Origin: JBAXPW01 sp037132015
Lineage (GTDB): Bacteria > Patescibacteriota > Microgenomatia > UBA1406 > GWC2-37-13
Direction: 5' to 3'
Assembly (NCBI GenBank): GCA_037132015.1
Contig: JBAXPW010000003.1
Coordinates: forward strand, 1-42,758
Length of the DNA stretch: 42,758 nucleotides
Part shown: positions 33,022 to 41,957 of the stretch, one piece after another
Position numbering within the stretch: position 1 is the stretch's first letter
Layout of the letters: every line of letters begins with the position of its first letter
Position numbers and translations under genes: made by a program
The notes under the pieces: model-generated
Database searches by the model: none
Told to the model about the DNA's origin: nothing
What the model saw: the letters and a program-made list of their open reading frames with translations, nothing else

Positions 33022-34512
33022 TTATTTTTTATTTGTGTAAATACCCCGAATTAAATCATTTGATTCTATCACAAACGTATCCTTTGGCATATGTTTTGTT
33101 TCAAATTCGTAGTAAACGCGAATGTTTTTTCCTACAAAATAATATGAAATAAAATCTTGCCCATGAAGTGTATTTTTTATTTTCTCTGATCCAGTCCAAC
33201 TACCGGGAATAGCGTCTTTAAAATAAAGTGAACCTTTTTGTAATATGGAAGATTTGTTCTTTTTAAGCACAACTTCTAGATTGCGTACAATCGTATCCTC
33301 GAGAAGATAATAACTACTTATTTCATGAACTTTTACACCATACCAATTAAATAAACTATAAAGAACTATTAGTAATATTCCAATAATTCTTAATACAATT
33401 TTTTTTGATCTTAATAAATAAAATATAATCCATCCTATACATAACGAAGTAAATAGAACAGGAAGTGTTAGACGCACCATCCATCGATGAATAATACCAA
33501 TAGTTGGTAATAAAAATAGAAGAAATGAAAGAAAAAATAAACTCCCACCAAGAACGATCTTTTTTATATCCCTAATCATATATAGAACATAACAACAAAC
33601 AATACTAAACAATCCGTAAAATGATACCAATAAGCCCTGATATAACTGATACTCTTGTGTTTGAGTTCGTATCCAAAATGATGGTAAAGGAGGTGCAAAA
33701 AAACTATAAATATAATCAGGAAGAAAGCTTGGAAGTCCCAATGACCATAAAAAATACCAGATACTATTATTAAGAATTATTCGAGGACTGAAATGAAAAG
33801 TGTATATCTCCAATTGTGAAACGTTTTTTACTCCCAAATAATAAATTATTAAAAATAAACCTGAAATAATTCCGAAGGGCAATATCTGTGAAAAAAATGA
33901 CTTTGTAAACGGAATAAAGCTTCGCCAATTCCATTCCTCTTTATGTTTTTCTTTTTTGATAAAAAATAAAGATAATTCATAAGTCAATAAAAAAAATGGG
34001 TATAGAATTGCGGTTTCTTTAGATAATAACGCACACACAAACAAAATAACACTAACTATCTTTCTTTGAACGATATAAAAGTAAAATGAACTAACCAAAA
34101 ATGCAAATAATGCAACTTCTTGATATGTACCTAAATAATATAATTGAAAAACATGTGTAAAATGAATAGCATATAGAAAGGTTGTAATCATTGCATATAA
34201 TCGTTCTTTTACCAAATACAATATACTCCTATAAAAAAAGATTAGCCCAATACAAAACGTGCAAAATATAATTATTTTTCCCGTCTCAATGCCAAACACA
34301 CGCATTATTGCATAAAAAATCTCTGTTGATAACGGACGATAAAAAAAGTCACGTAATGGATTAAAAAATCGAAGAATATCTGTAATAGTATGGAATTCTG
34401 CCAAATGAAAATGAAAAAAATCATCCAAAAAAGGCAGTAAAGAAAAAGAGGTGTAAAAAAAAACAACTACAAATATAAAAATAGTCGCAAAAGATATCTT
34501 TTCCCACTTCAT
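33022..34512 (-). CDS. GT-C-type glycosyltransferase, paralogue 2
   Basis: 496 residues with about 11-12 membrane helices. The first outside loop has FLDDFFHFHLAEF, the acidic DD motif of GT-C enzymes that use lipid-linked sugars, then RDFFYRPLSTE. Later come IHRWMVRLTLPVLF and the C-terminal outside segment YFKDAIPGSWTGSEKIK. It is homologous along its length to the protein at 34514-36004 and exactly as long. It probably transfers a sugar from a polyprenyl phosphate carrier outside the membrane; PMT/GT39-like is the closest guess. The ATG at 34512 is chosen because it follows the upstream stop by one nt (TAATATG); an in-frame ATG at 34548 would overlap that gene. Confidence 0.8.
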   Translation of the reverse strand: MKWEKISFATIFIFVVVFFYTSFSLLPFLDDFFHFHLAEFHTITDILRFFNPLRDFFYRPLSTEIFYAIMRVFGIETGKIIIFCTFCIGLIFFYRSILYLVKERLYAMITTFLYAIHFTHVFQLYYLGTYQEVALFAFLVSSFYFYIVQRKIVSVILFVCALLSKETAILYPFFLLTYELSLFFIKKEKHKEEWNWRSFIPFTKSFFSQILPFGIISGLFLIIYYLGVKNVSQLEIYTFHFSPRIILNNSIWYFLWSLGLPSFLPDYIYSFFAPPLPSFWIRTQTQEYQLYQGLLVSFYGLFSIVCCYVLYMIRDIKKIVLGGSLFFLSFLLFLLPTIGIIHRWMVRLTLPVLFTSLCIGWIIFYLLRSKKIVLRIIGILLIVLYSLFNWYGVKVHEISSYYLLEDTIVRNLEVVLKKNKSSILQKGSLYFKDAIPGSWTGSEKIKNTLHGQDFISYYFVGKNIRVYYEFETKHMPKDTFVIESNDLIRGIYTNKK

Positions 34513-34513
34513 A

Positions 34514-36004
34514 TTAGTTTCTTCCTTCAATAATATCATCAGACTCAACTACATACGTGTTAGGAAGTAAAATTGGCGCAGGAATAGAGTCAGATTCATA
34601 TATAACTTTCATTTGTTTTTGAGGAAAATAATAGTTGAGAAAACTTTGGTCATGAAGTGATACTTTTAATTTTTTTGAGCCACCCCAAGAGCTTGGTTTT
34701 GTTTCAAGGAAATATATATTATTTCGATTTTGTATAGAATCGTTATGATTGGAAAAATAAGTAGTGGCATTTGATACTATTCTTGACTCAAGAAAAAACA
34801 AACTTGAAGACTCATGCACCTTAATTCCATAAAAATTATAGGAGATGTATAAAATAATGAGACAAACTGCAATTCCTCGCGTAACAGCTGATTTTTTTAT
34901 AGCAAAATAGATTACCATGGCCTGTAAGATACTAATAAACACACTTGGGACAGTAAGTCTCACCATCCATCTATGAATAATGGGCAACGTTGGAGCAATA
35001 AATAATAAATGGAGGAATAAAAATACAACAATGAGAAGAATGTGATTGATAATTTCTTTTCGTTTGTACCAAATCATGAGAAAAAATGTTGGAATAAATA
35101 ATGAATAAAATAATAATAATGAATAAAAATACATACTTGCCTCATGGGTCTTTAATATTTTCCAAAATTCAGGTAATGGAGGTGAAAATATACTCGTCAT
35201 ATATACTGGCAAGAAGTTTGGAAATCCAAAAACCCATAGCGTATACCACATGCTATTATTCAATATAAGTCGAGAATTAAGTTGAATGCGATATGTATCG
35301 ATTGTTGTAACATTTGAAACTCCCAATTTATAGAGAACGACAAAGAATAAAGCAAATAATCCATACATCATTCCTATTCGAGCTTTGTTGCTCTTTAATA
35401 ATTTAATGTTAAAAGTTATCTTGTGATTTTCAATATAATGTTTTGTAAGTTCATAAGTACAAAGTAATAGAGGAAATAGAACTGCCGTCTCTTTTGACAT
35501 AAGAGCAAGTATGAAAAAAATAGAGCTAACGATATATTTATTCTTCAAATAATAAAAAAAAGATATGGTAAGAAATGAAAAGAGTGCAATTTCAATAAAA
35601 GTTGCAAGTTGATATAACTGAAATACTCTGGTGAGATGAATGGAAAATAAAAAAACTGATAGATAACTAAATAATTTATTTTTAGTAACCAAATAAATAG
35701 ATTTAAATAAATAGACCAACCCTACAAAATATATACAAAAAACTAACGAGTGAGCAAAAAATAAATTATAGTGAGCTAAGCCTAATATATAATAAAACAC
35801 CTCTGTTGGTATGGGACGATAAAAATAATCTTTATTCGGATTAAAAAACTGTAAAAATTCAATAATGGTTGAAGCATGTCCGACTTTTAAGAAGAAAAAA
35901 TCATCGAGAAAAAAATTGATGGAGAAAGCAGATTTGAAAAAGAAAATAACTGCCAAACAAATTAGTGATATAAAAAATAAGTTCTTTGCCTTTTTGTGTT
36001 TCAT
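34514..36004 (-). CDS. GT-C-type glycosyltransferase, paralogue 1
   Basis: 496 residues with about 11-12 membrane helices. Shares with its neighbour the FFLDDFFFLKVGH acidic loop, KDYFYRPIPTEVFYYILG, LALMSKETAVLFPLLL, IIHRWMVRLTVPSVF and FLETKPSSWGGSKKLK. The pair arose by duplication, and sequence divergence suggests different acceptor or donor sugars. The start is taken as the ATG at 36004, one nt after the stop of the cupredoxin-like gene (TAATATG), rather than the TTG at 36013. It sits in the four-gene operon 36533 to 31028. The sugar and acceptor are unknown. Confidence 0.8.
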   Translation of the reverse strand: MKHKKAKNLFFISLICLAVIFFFKSAFSINFFLDDFFFLKVGHASTIIEFLQFFNPNKDYFYRPIPTEVFYYILGLAHYNLFFAHSLVFCIYFVGLVYLFKSIYLVTKNKLFSYLSVFLFSIHLTRVFQLYQLATFIEIALFSFLTISFFYYLKNKYIVSSIFFILALMSKETAVLFPLLLCTYELTKHYIENHKITFNIKLLKSNKARIGMMYGLFALFFVVLYKLGVSNVTTIDTYRIQLNSRLILNNSMWYTLWVFGFPNFLPVYMTSIFSPPLPEFWKILKTHEASMYFYSLLLFYSLFIPTFFLMIWYKRKEIINHILLIVVFLFLHLLFIAPTLPIIHRWMVRLTVPSVFISILQAMVIYFAIKKSAVTRGIAVCLIILYISYNFYGIKVHESSSLFFLESRIVSNATTYFSNHNDSIQNRNNIYFLETKPSSWGGSKKLKVSLHDQSFLNYYFPQKQMKVIYESDSIPAPILLPNTYVVESDDIIEGRN

Positions 36005-36005
36005 A

Positions 36006-36533
36006 TTATTCAACTATTAATGTTCCCTTGATTGCTGGTTCTTTTCTTAGTTTTGTTTGGGAATAAAATTCTAATTTTCCGCTTTGTGTTGCAGAAAACA
36101 CAATAGTAAGTTCTTTATCAGATGCTAAGGCATGAGTATGAATTCCATAGTCAGGAATGTTGAGATCATGATAACTTCCTTTGTTCTGAAGTGTGAGAAC
36201 GAGTAATTCGTCTTTTTTTACATGAAAAATATTTGGAACAAATTCCCCATCATTTGAAATCAAACTTAAATTATTATGAATTATTCCTGTTCGATCATAC
36301 AAATTTTTATCAGCGTAAAAAAAACCCACTATAATAGGCTTTCTATCAATACTGACTGTGGGGCGAACTTTTTGAACTTGTGCTAAAGGAATAGCGCCAA
36401 TAGGAGTTGGTTTTACGGCATGTTTCTTTATAAGAGGATTAGCTTTTTTATACATATAAAAAACAAGAAAACATCCAAATACAAAACACGCAAAGTATAT
36501 TATTGCGATAACTTTTTCTTCTTTATTTTTCAT
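36006..36533 (-). CDS. Membrane-anchored cupredoxin-like protein lacking copper ligands
   Basis: 175 residues. One N-terminal helix (about 8-28) anchors an outside beta-sandwich (about 65-175). The layout GEFVPNIFHVKKDELLVLTLQNKGSYHDLNIPDYGIHT, then TQSGKLEFYSQTK and IKGTLIVE, follows cupredoxins. Type 1 copper sites need a second-loop Cys, His and Met; here the Cys position is Ser (FYSQ), the His position is not His, and the Met position is Ile (AIKGTL). Only the first His (SYHDL) remains. Copper binding is not expected. It leads the glycan operon, 1 nt before the first glycosyltransferase gene. Transcription starts from a TATAAT at 36556-36561 about 22 nt upstream of the ATG. Its role in glycan assembly is unknown. 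Confidence 0.78.
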   Translation of the reverse strand: MKNKEEKVIAIIYFACFVFGCFLVFYMYKKANPLIKKHAVKPTPIGAIPLAQVQKVRPTVSIDRKPIIVGFFYADKNLYDRTGIIHNNLSLISNDGEFVPNIFHVKKDELLVLTLQNKGSYHDLNIPDYGIHTHALASDKELTIVFSATQSGKLEFYSQTKLRKEPAIKGTLIVE

Positions 36534-36551
36534 ATGTTTTTCCCCGATGAA

Positions 36552-36572
36552 TGTTATTATAACATGTATAAT
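36552..36572. promoter_or_regulatory. Divergent overlapping promoters with a palindrome
   Basis: Minus-strand TATAAT (36556-36561) serves the glycan operon, and plus-strand TATAAT (36567-36572) lies 5 nt before the methyltransferase ATG. TGTTATTATAACA (36552-36564) is a perfect 6-1-6 palindrome covering the minus -10 box. A regulator bound there could affect both directions, or the symmetry may be chance in AT-rich DNA. Confidence 0.5.
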
Positions 36573-36577
36573 ACTTC

Positions 36578-37528
36578 ATGCTGTATCGACTTCCTGAAGA
36601 CTTTTTATTAAAACTACGTCTTTTATATCCTGAGAATATTGTAAAAAGGGCACTTGATTCGTTCCAAAGTATAAAAAATACCACGATACGTATCAATACT
36701 ATTAAAACAACTTGCGAAGAAATAAGAAAAATATTGTCTGATCTGTCAATTCATTTTGAACCTGTTTCTTGGCTTTCAGATGCTCTACTATTGCCTCAAC
36801 TAAGTTCGAGAGAAGTAACTGAATTTGAAATATATAAGGAAGGGAAAATTTATATTCAAAATCTATCGAGCATGATCCCTCCAATCATATTAGATCCTCA
36901 AGAAAATGAATCTATTTTAGATCTTGCTTCTGCTCCCGGAAGTAAAACATCTCATATCGCATCCCTCATGAAAAACACAGGAGAAATAGTAGCAAATGAT
37001 ATAAGTTACGTGAGAATTCAAAAAATGAAACGAATTCTCAACCAATTGGGAGTTACAAATGTAAAGATCATGAGCAAACCGGGAGAACTTGTTTGGCAGT
37101 CATATCAGAATTATTTTGATAAGGTATTACTCGATGCTCCCTGTAGTATGGAGGGATTATTTAACACAAACAAAGTTGAGACAATCGATCATTGGTCATT
37201 AAAAAAAGTAAAGCGACTTGCAAAACAACAGAGTTGGCTATTAAGATCTGCAATAAGTGCCACAAAACCCGGCGGAACAATAATTTATAGCACCTGCACA
37301 ATTTCTCCTGAAGAAAATGAAGGTGTTATTGATTGGATTTTAGAAAAAGAAAGGGGAAAAATTGAATTAGAACAAATTATTATTGTTGGTTTAGATCTAT
37401 ACAACGGCATTACTCATTGGAACAACAAAATATATAATCCTGAAGTAACAAAAACTGTACGTATTATACCTTCACCAACTATGGAGGGTTTTTTTATTGC
37501 AAAAATCAAAAAACTCAACATTACTTAA
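36578..37528 (+). CDS. RNA m5C methyltransferase, RsmB/NOL1/NOP2/Sun family
   Basis: 316 residues. Methylates cytosine C5 in rRNA or tRNA using S-adenosylmethionine. Motifs: SAM-binding ILDLASAPGSKTSHIASLM, motif IV DAPCS (Cys189, product release) and motif VI STCT (Cys240, nucleophile). An N-terminal region with RINTIK and EGKIYIQNLSSMIPP is typical. It lacks a separate NusB-like N-domain and a long C-terminal extension, so it is the compact form; RsmB, RsmF or a tRNA enzyme cannot be told apart. The ATG has a TATAAT 5 nt upstream, so the mRNA is leaderless. The 3' end overlaps the convergent SIMPL gene by 8 nt. Confidence 0.92.
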   Translation: MLYRLPEDFLLKLRLLYPENIVKRALDSFQSIKNTTIRINTIKTTCEEIRKILSDLSIHFEPVSWLSDALLLPQLSSREVTEFEIYKEGKIYIQNLSSMIPPIILDPQENESILDLASAPGSKTSHIASLMKNTGEIVANDISYVRIQKMKRILNQLGVTNVKIMSKPGELVWQSYQNYFDKVLLDAPCSMEGLFNTNKVETIDHWSLKKVKRLAKQQSWLLRSAISATKPGGTIIYSTCTISPEENEGVIDWILEKERGKIELEQIIIVGLDLYNGITHWNNKIYNPEVTKTVRIIPSPTMEGFFIAKIKKLNIT

Positions 37529-38315
37529 TTCCATATGTTGCGTTGACTGTGATTGAGATCTCAAGAGATCCTCCACTAATTTCTGGTACAGGAGCGGACT
37601 GAATGGCAGACCCCTCAGATGCAAAGGTTTTCATCATGTTTGCAACCATTGGTTGAGGTGAATAATCAACTGATTCACTAATCGCAATAAGACTGCCCAA
37701 GCTAACTCCTGAAGCAGATGCAAGCTCCACTGCCTTTTTCTTTGCAGATTCACCCGCTAGTTTTCGAGCTTCTGAACGCATTTTTTCTGGATTATCTAAT
37801 GTAAATTGGATTGCATCAATTGTGGTTGCTCCTGATGTAACTACAGTGTCAACTATCTCTCCTGCTTGTTCTTTGTTTCGAACCTTAACAAAAATTCGTA
37901 GTGATCCCATAAATCCATCTGTGAGTTGTTTACCTGTTGTTGGTTCGTATCTATATTTTGGCGAAATATCAAATGAGTATGTTTGAATATCTTTATCTAA
38001 AATACTTTTTCCCCTTAAAGCAGTTAATATCGCATTATTTTTTTCATTTAAATCTTTTTGAACGGATACAATATCAGGTTTCGTAACATTATACCCCGCG
38101 GTAAAGGTAACGATGTCTGGCACTACAGAGACTTTTCCTGTTGCAGTTACTGAAACGTTATTAACAGGTCTTCCATCAACGCCCGAATTTTGTTGTACAT
38201 ATACTGGACGTGTAGCAACGATATAAGAACCTATGATATTACCAATAACAATAATTCCAACCAACGCAATAGCTAAAAATGAAGTTTGTTTAAATGAAAT
38301 TTCCTTAGGTAACAT
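37521..38315 (-). CDS. SIMPL domain (DUF541) exported protein
   Basis: 264 residues. One N-terminal helix (about 12-33) acts as signal or anchor. The SIMPL domain fills about 48-260: VSVTATGKVSVVPDIVTFTAGY, KDIQTYSFDISPKYRYEP, the RIFVKVRNKEQAGEIVDTVVTSGA segment and the helical ARKLAGESAKKKAVELASASGV. Related proteins occur in the bacterial envelope (e.g. Brucella BP26, E. coli YggE), linked to stress resistance and ring oligomers. A TATAAA 5 nt before the ATG may be the -10. Convergent overlap of 8 nt with the methyltransferase gene. Confidence 0.92.
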   Translation of the reverse strand: MLPKEISFKQTSFLAIALVGIIVIGNIIGSYIVATRPVYVQQNSGVDGRPVNNVSVTATGKVSVVPDIVTFTAGYNVTKPDIVSVQKDLNEKNNAILTALRGKSILDKDIQTYSFDISPKYRYEPTTGKQLTDGFMGSLRIFVKVRNKEQAGEIVDTVVTSGATTIDAIQFTLDNPEKMRSEARKLAGESAKKKAVELASASGVSLGSLIAISESVDYSPQPMVANMMKTFASEGSAIQSAPVPEISGGSLEISITVNATYGIK

Positions 38316-38360
38316 ATATATTTATATCAATTTATAATATCATAATCAATAATAACGATT

Positions 38361-41300
38361 TTATTGTGTTATGTTTGCAACTCTATTCAAATTAGCAGTA
38401 CCTAAATATTTTAATACACCCATATATTGATTGATGTCAAACACAATAAATAATGATGGTCTACTAGGATCGTCTGTACGTGAACGAACTAAGGTGTTTA
38501 TTTCGTTTGATCCTGTATTAATAATATTCCCATTAATTTTTAATGGGGTTGATGATGTTCCTAGATCAAAAGTATTAGCAATCAAAATACCGTCGATCTG
38601 TGTTACATCTCCATTTATTACAATTCTATCGGCAACTATAACTAATGGTTTCTTGTTTGGATTAAATATTCCATTTGGCGCCGATAAGGTTACTACATTA
38701 CCGGTTGATGCTCCTCCTATGATCACAACTCCGGCGCTTGAGGAAGGAAGAGCGTTGCCGTCAATAGTAAAACCACTACTTACTTGAAAAACTCCATCAG
38801 TTATTTTATCCATAGCAGTTATGATAGTTGGATTTTGTATTAACTTTCTTTTTGCTAGAAAATTAACAACATTCATTTGAATGAAATTAGGATAACCGTT
38901 TAATTGTAATCTTTTTCTCGAAGCGAGAGCATTACCTAAACTACTAGTAGATCCGTTGGAACTTACAAGACCAACACCATCGAACGTTGAAGTGCTATCA
39001 CCAATGTTAAAGTATGAATTAGTACCAGCACTACCAATGTCAGTGTCATCTACATCTGTATTAGTATATTTATTTATAGTTGCAGGTATTTCAAGATTAA
39101 TTGATCCCTTGTCATAGTATGATGTATTCTTAAGTTTATAAAATCCAGCTCCTGAAGAAGCGAGTACAAAAGATAAATTTTGTGTTATAGCTGTAGGTGT
39201 GGTCAAAAAATTCAAAGCAATACCACAATTTGATCCCACCATGGAACATGTTGCGTCTGCTCGACATATAAGTTGACTATATCTTGAACTCATAATTCCT
39301 ATTGTAAATATTTGATTTGGATTTGGATCATTATTTACATTATCTAAGGTTATTGTGCATGCATATCCACTTGCTAATAAATTATTTGTTAAAGGGGTTA
39401 ATGTGCAAGTTTGAGTAACTCCCGCTGTGTTTGGTGGACGTATAGTAATCATACTTGAATTATTTAATACATTTGCAGTACAAGCAGGTGTGCGATTTTG
39501 AACAAATTCACTTAACGAGCCATTAATGGTTATAGTAGGGTATATTTTTTTGATAAAAGTTGCGGTAGCACATGTTCCAGATCGAATATTTGTTCCCGGA
39601 CAGATTGTAACAGTATAATTTTCGTTATTAGTTAAAGTTATTCCAGACAAATCTAACTGATATGTTGCAGTTGGTGTAACAACCGATGTACTTGTAGAAT
39701 AAATAAACCCGCTAGTAGCTCCACTAATTGTGGTATTAAAATATTTCCTAGTAATGGCACAACTATTTCCCCAATTATTATTATAATTCCAATTTAATTT
39801 AATTTTTCGTGAGTAGAATGAGCCACCAGCGGTTACATTTGCATTACCACCTCCAACTTCGGTTAATGTAATTCCACTTGGCACATCCACAGGAGCTATA
39901 CCTATACAACAGGTAGTAGGCGATGATGACGACATCCCCATTTGACACAAAGCACCATTTAATGTGTTTTTAGATGTTACTGAAAATGTAATAGGAGTTA
40001 ATCCATTACATATATTTGTATCATAAATTCTTTGAGAGTATGTGCGTGAAGCGCTCGGTAGACTCGCGCTCAAAATACTTCGATTAGCAGGTGATCCCGC
40101 ATAACCACTGATATTAAATCCACTGATATTTGTTCCCGTGTGTTCCCATGATACGTTAACATCTGCATAATTCAAACTACTAGGAACACTAGATGCTAGC
40201 ACACCCGTTACTGATGATGGTAAAATACAACAGGTAGTTGTATTACTTACACTTATTGTTGATCCTGTCTGACACGAAGCACCATTTAATGTGTTTTTAG
40301 ATGTTACTGAATAAGAAAGAGGAGTCAATCCATTACATAAATTTGTATCATAAATTCTTTGAGAGTATGTGCGTGAAGCGCTCGGTAGACTCGCGCTCAA
40401 AATACTTCGATTAGCAGGTGATCCCGCATAACCACTGATATTAAATCCACTGATATTTGTTCCCGTGTGTTCCCATGATACGTTAACATCTGCATAATTC
40501 AAACTACTAGGAACACTAGATGCTAGCATACCCGTTACTGATGATGGTAAAATACAACAGGTAGTGGGTGCAGAAGAGATAGTTGATCCTGTCTGACACG
40601 AAGCGCCATTTAATGTGTTTTTAGATGTTACTGAAAATGTAATAGGAGTTAATCCATTACACACAGCTGGATTATAACTGTAAAAGGAGTAACTACGTAA
40701 ATACATCGAATATAGATAGTTTATATTCAAAATATTTTGATTAACACTTCCTCCAGCATAAGCACTAATATTAAATCCATTAATATTTGATCCCGTGTGT
40801 TCCCATGATAAATCAATTCTTGCACTGTTAGGACTACCTGAATTAACATATGTTGTATTTACACTTCTTACTGAAGGTAGAACACAACATGTAGTTGAAT
40901 TACTTACACTTGATGAGTTTTGACAACTAGCTGGATTATTACCATTATATGCAGTTACAGTGGCTGATATTGGCGTTTTTCCGTCACAATATATTGGATT
41001 TACGGAATATGAGGCAGAACGATATGCATTACCACCATATGCATAAACTGTAGGAGATGTACTATAAACTACTGAATAACCATTGGTATTTGCTCCATCG
41101 TGTGTCCATGCAGTATTAAGTATTGCTTGGTTTGAAGGATTAGGTTGTATTGTTACATTACCTACTGAAAGAGGTGGGGATACAACATATGTTGTTAAAA
41201 ATGAACCAGCTCCACAAGAAGACCATCCTGATGGAGCACCAAACGGATTTCCTGTACATTTATTTCCATATGAATCCAACGCGTTTACAGCCACATAATA

Positions 41301-41957
41301 ACTTCCCACAGTTGAGAATGACGTATATCCTATACCACCAATCGCACTATTATAAAAGGGCCCAGAGCTCCAACTATTACTATTAGTAGGAGTTTTCCAA
41401 AGGGTAACATTACTCAAATGTCCTCCAGAATCTGATGCGCTGGCAGTATAGGCAACAGTGCTGTTTACACATACATTACTTGGGCCACTCACTGTAGCTG
41501 TTGGAGGTGTGGTGTCGTTCGGTCGAATATATACTGTAGGAGCATAATATATTGCTCCAACATTATCTGGAGCCGTCATACGGTTAACAATAGTTACACT
41601 GCCATTTTGGATAACTCCATTGAAAATTATCTTACCCCAACTTGGAGGATTAACTATTATACTTATTGGTCCACAACCACATCCAAACTTACCACCTCCG
41701 TAATTATTTCCATCTAAAAAATAATTTCCGTAAATATTAGTTGTTATATATTCAATCAAATCACCACCTCCGCACACAGCAGTAAGACGATGATCTATGA
41801 AAGTAGTAGTTATACCTTGAACGCCTGTTGAGGTTCCTTCCATATATACATAACCAGAATATTTTGGTTTATTCGCATAAGCAGAAGGAGCTGAAATAAA
41901 AAATATTCCTATAAAGAAAAGGGTAATAAAAATTAACTTAGTTATATTGTATTTCAT
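38361..41957 (-). CDS. Large secreted repeat-bearing surface protein
   Basis: 1,198 residues with a signal peptide (1-28, ending SAYA). After an N-terminal region with a Pro-rich domain come four fibronectin-III-like repeats (about 265-356, 357-466, 467-575 and 576-682). Each has a SWEHTG-type strand (TAWTHDG in the first), NGFNIS or GFNISGYAG, a YxxxxCNGLTPxxxSV strand and a closing Cys-Cys followed by LPS or IG. Repeats 3 and 4 are almost identical. The C-terminal third (about 940-1198) contains GVVIIGGASTGNVVTLSAP, VIVADRIVINGDVTQIDGILIA and ends NLNRVANITQ, a pattern I recall from other CPR cell-surface proteins. No sortase motif or C-terminal membrane helix is visible. The ATG overlaps the end of the SurA-like gene by 20 nt, so translation may be coupled. 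Confidence 0.85.
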   Translation of the reverse strand: MKYNITKLIFITLFFIGIFFISAPSAYANKPKYSGYVYMEGTSTGVQGITTTFIDHRLTAVCGGGDLIEYITTNIYGNYFLDGNNYGGGKFGCGCGPISIIVNPPSWGKIIFNGVIQNGSVTIVNRMTAPDNVGAIYYAPTVYIRPNDTTPPTATVSGPSNVCVNSTVAYTASASDSGGHLSNVTLWKTPTNSNSWSSGPFYNSAIGGIGYTSFSTVGSYYVAVNALDSYGNKCTGNPFGAPSGWSSCGAGSFLTTYVVSPPLSVGNVTIQPNPSNQAILNTAWTHDGANTNGYSVVYSTSPTVYAYGGNAYRSASYSVNPIYCDGKTPISATVTAYNGNNPASCQNSSSVSNSTTCCVLPSVRSVNTTYVNSGSPNSARIDLSWEHTGSNINGFNISAYAGGSVNQNILNINYLYSMYLRSYSFYSYNPAVCNGLTPITFSVTSKNTLNGASCQTGSTISSAPTTCCILPSSVTGMLASSVPSSLNYADVNVSWEHTGTNISGFNISGYAGSPANRSILSASLPSASRTYSQRIYDTNLCNGLTPLSYSVTSKNTLNGASCQTGSTISVSNTTTCCILPSSVTGVLASSVPSSLNYADVNVSWEHTGTNISGFNISGYAGSPANRSILSASLPSASRTYSQRIYDTNICNGLTPITFSVTSKNTLNGALCQMGMSSSSPTTCCIGIAPVDVPSGITLTEVGGGNANVTAGGSFYSRKIKLNWNYNNNWGNSCAITRKYFNTTISGATSGFIYSTSTSVVTPTATYQLDLSGITLTNNENYTVTICPGTNIRSGTCATATFIKKIYPTITINGSLSEFVQNRTPACTANVLNNSSMITIRPPNTAGVTQTCTLTPLTNNLLASGYACTITLDNVNNDPNPNQIFTIGIMSSRYSQLICRADATCSMVGSNCGIALNFLTTPTAITQNLSFVLASSGAGFYKLKNTSYYDKGSINLEIPATINKYTNTDVDDTDIGSAGTNSYFNIGDSTSTFDGVGLVSSNGSTSSLGNALASRKRLQLNGYPNFIQMNVVNFLAKRKLIQNPTIITAMDKITDGVFQVSSGFTIDGNALPSSSAGVVIIGGASTGNVVTLSAPNGIFNPNKKPLVIVADRIVINGDVTQIDGILIANTFDLGTSSTPLKINGNIINTGSNEINTLVRSRTDDPSRPSLFIVFDINQYMGVLKYLGTANLNRVANITQ
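39906..40560 (-). repeat. Near-identical tandem 327-bp repeats in the surface protein gene
   Basis: The segments starting at 40021 and 40348 match over about 217 nt with one mismatch seen (CACACCC versus CATACCC), an offset of 327 nt (109 codons). Flanking parts also align less well, and a third copy begins near 40608. The near-identity indicates a recent duplication or gene conversion inside the gene. Confidence 0.85.

Noticed and set aside
39906..41000. CRISPR-like or mobile repeat array
   Set aside because: The repeats are about 327 bp, in frame, and encode FN3-like protein domains. There are no short repeat-spacer units and no cas genes.
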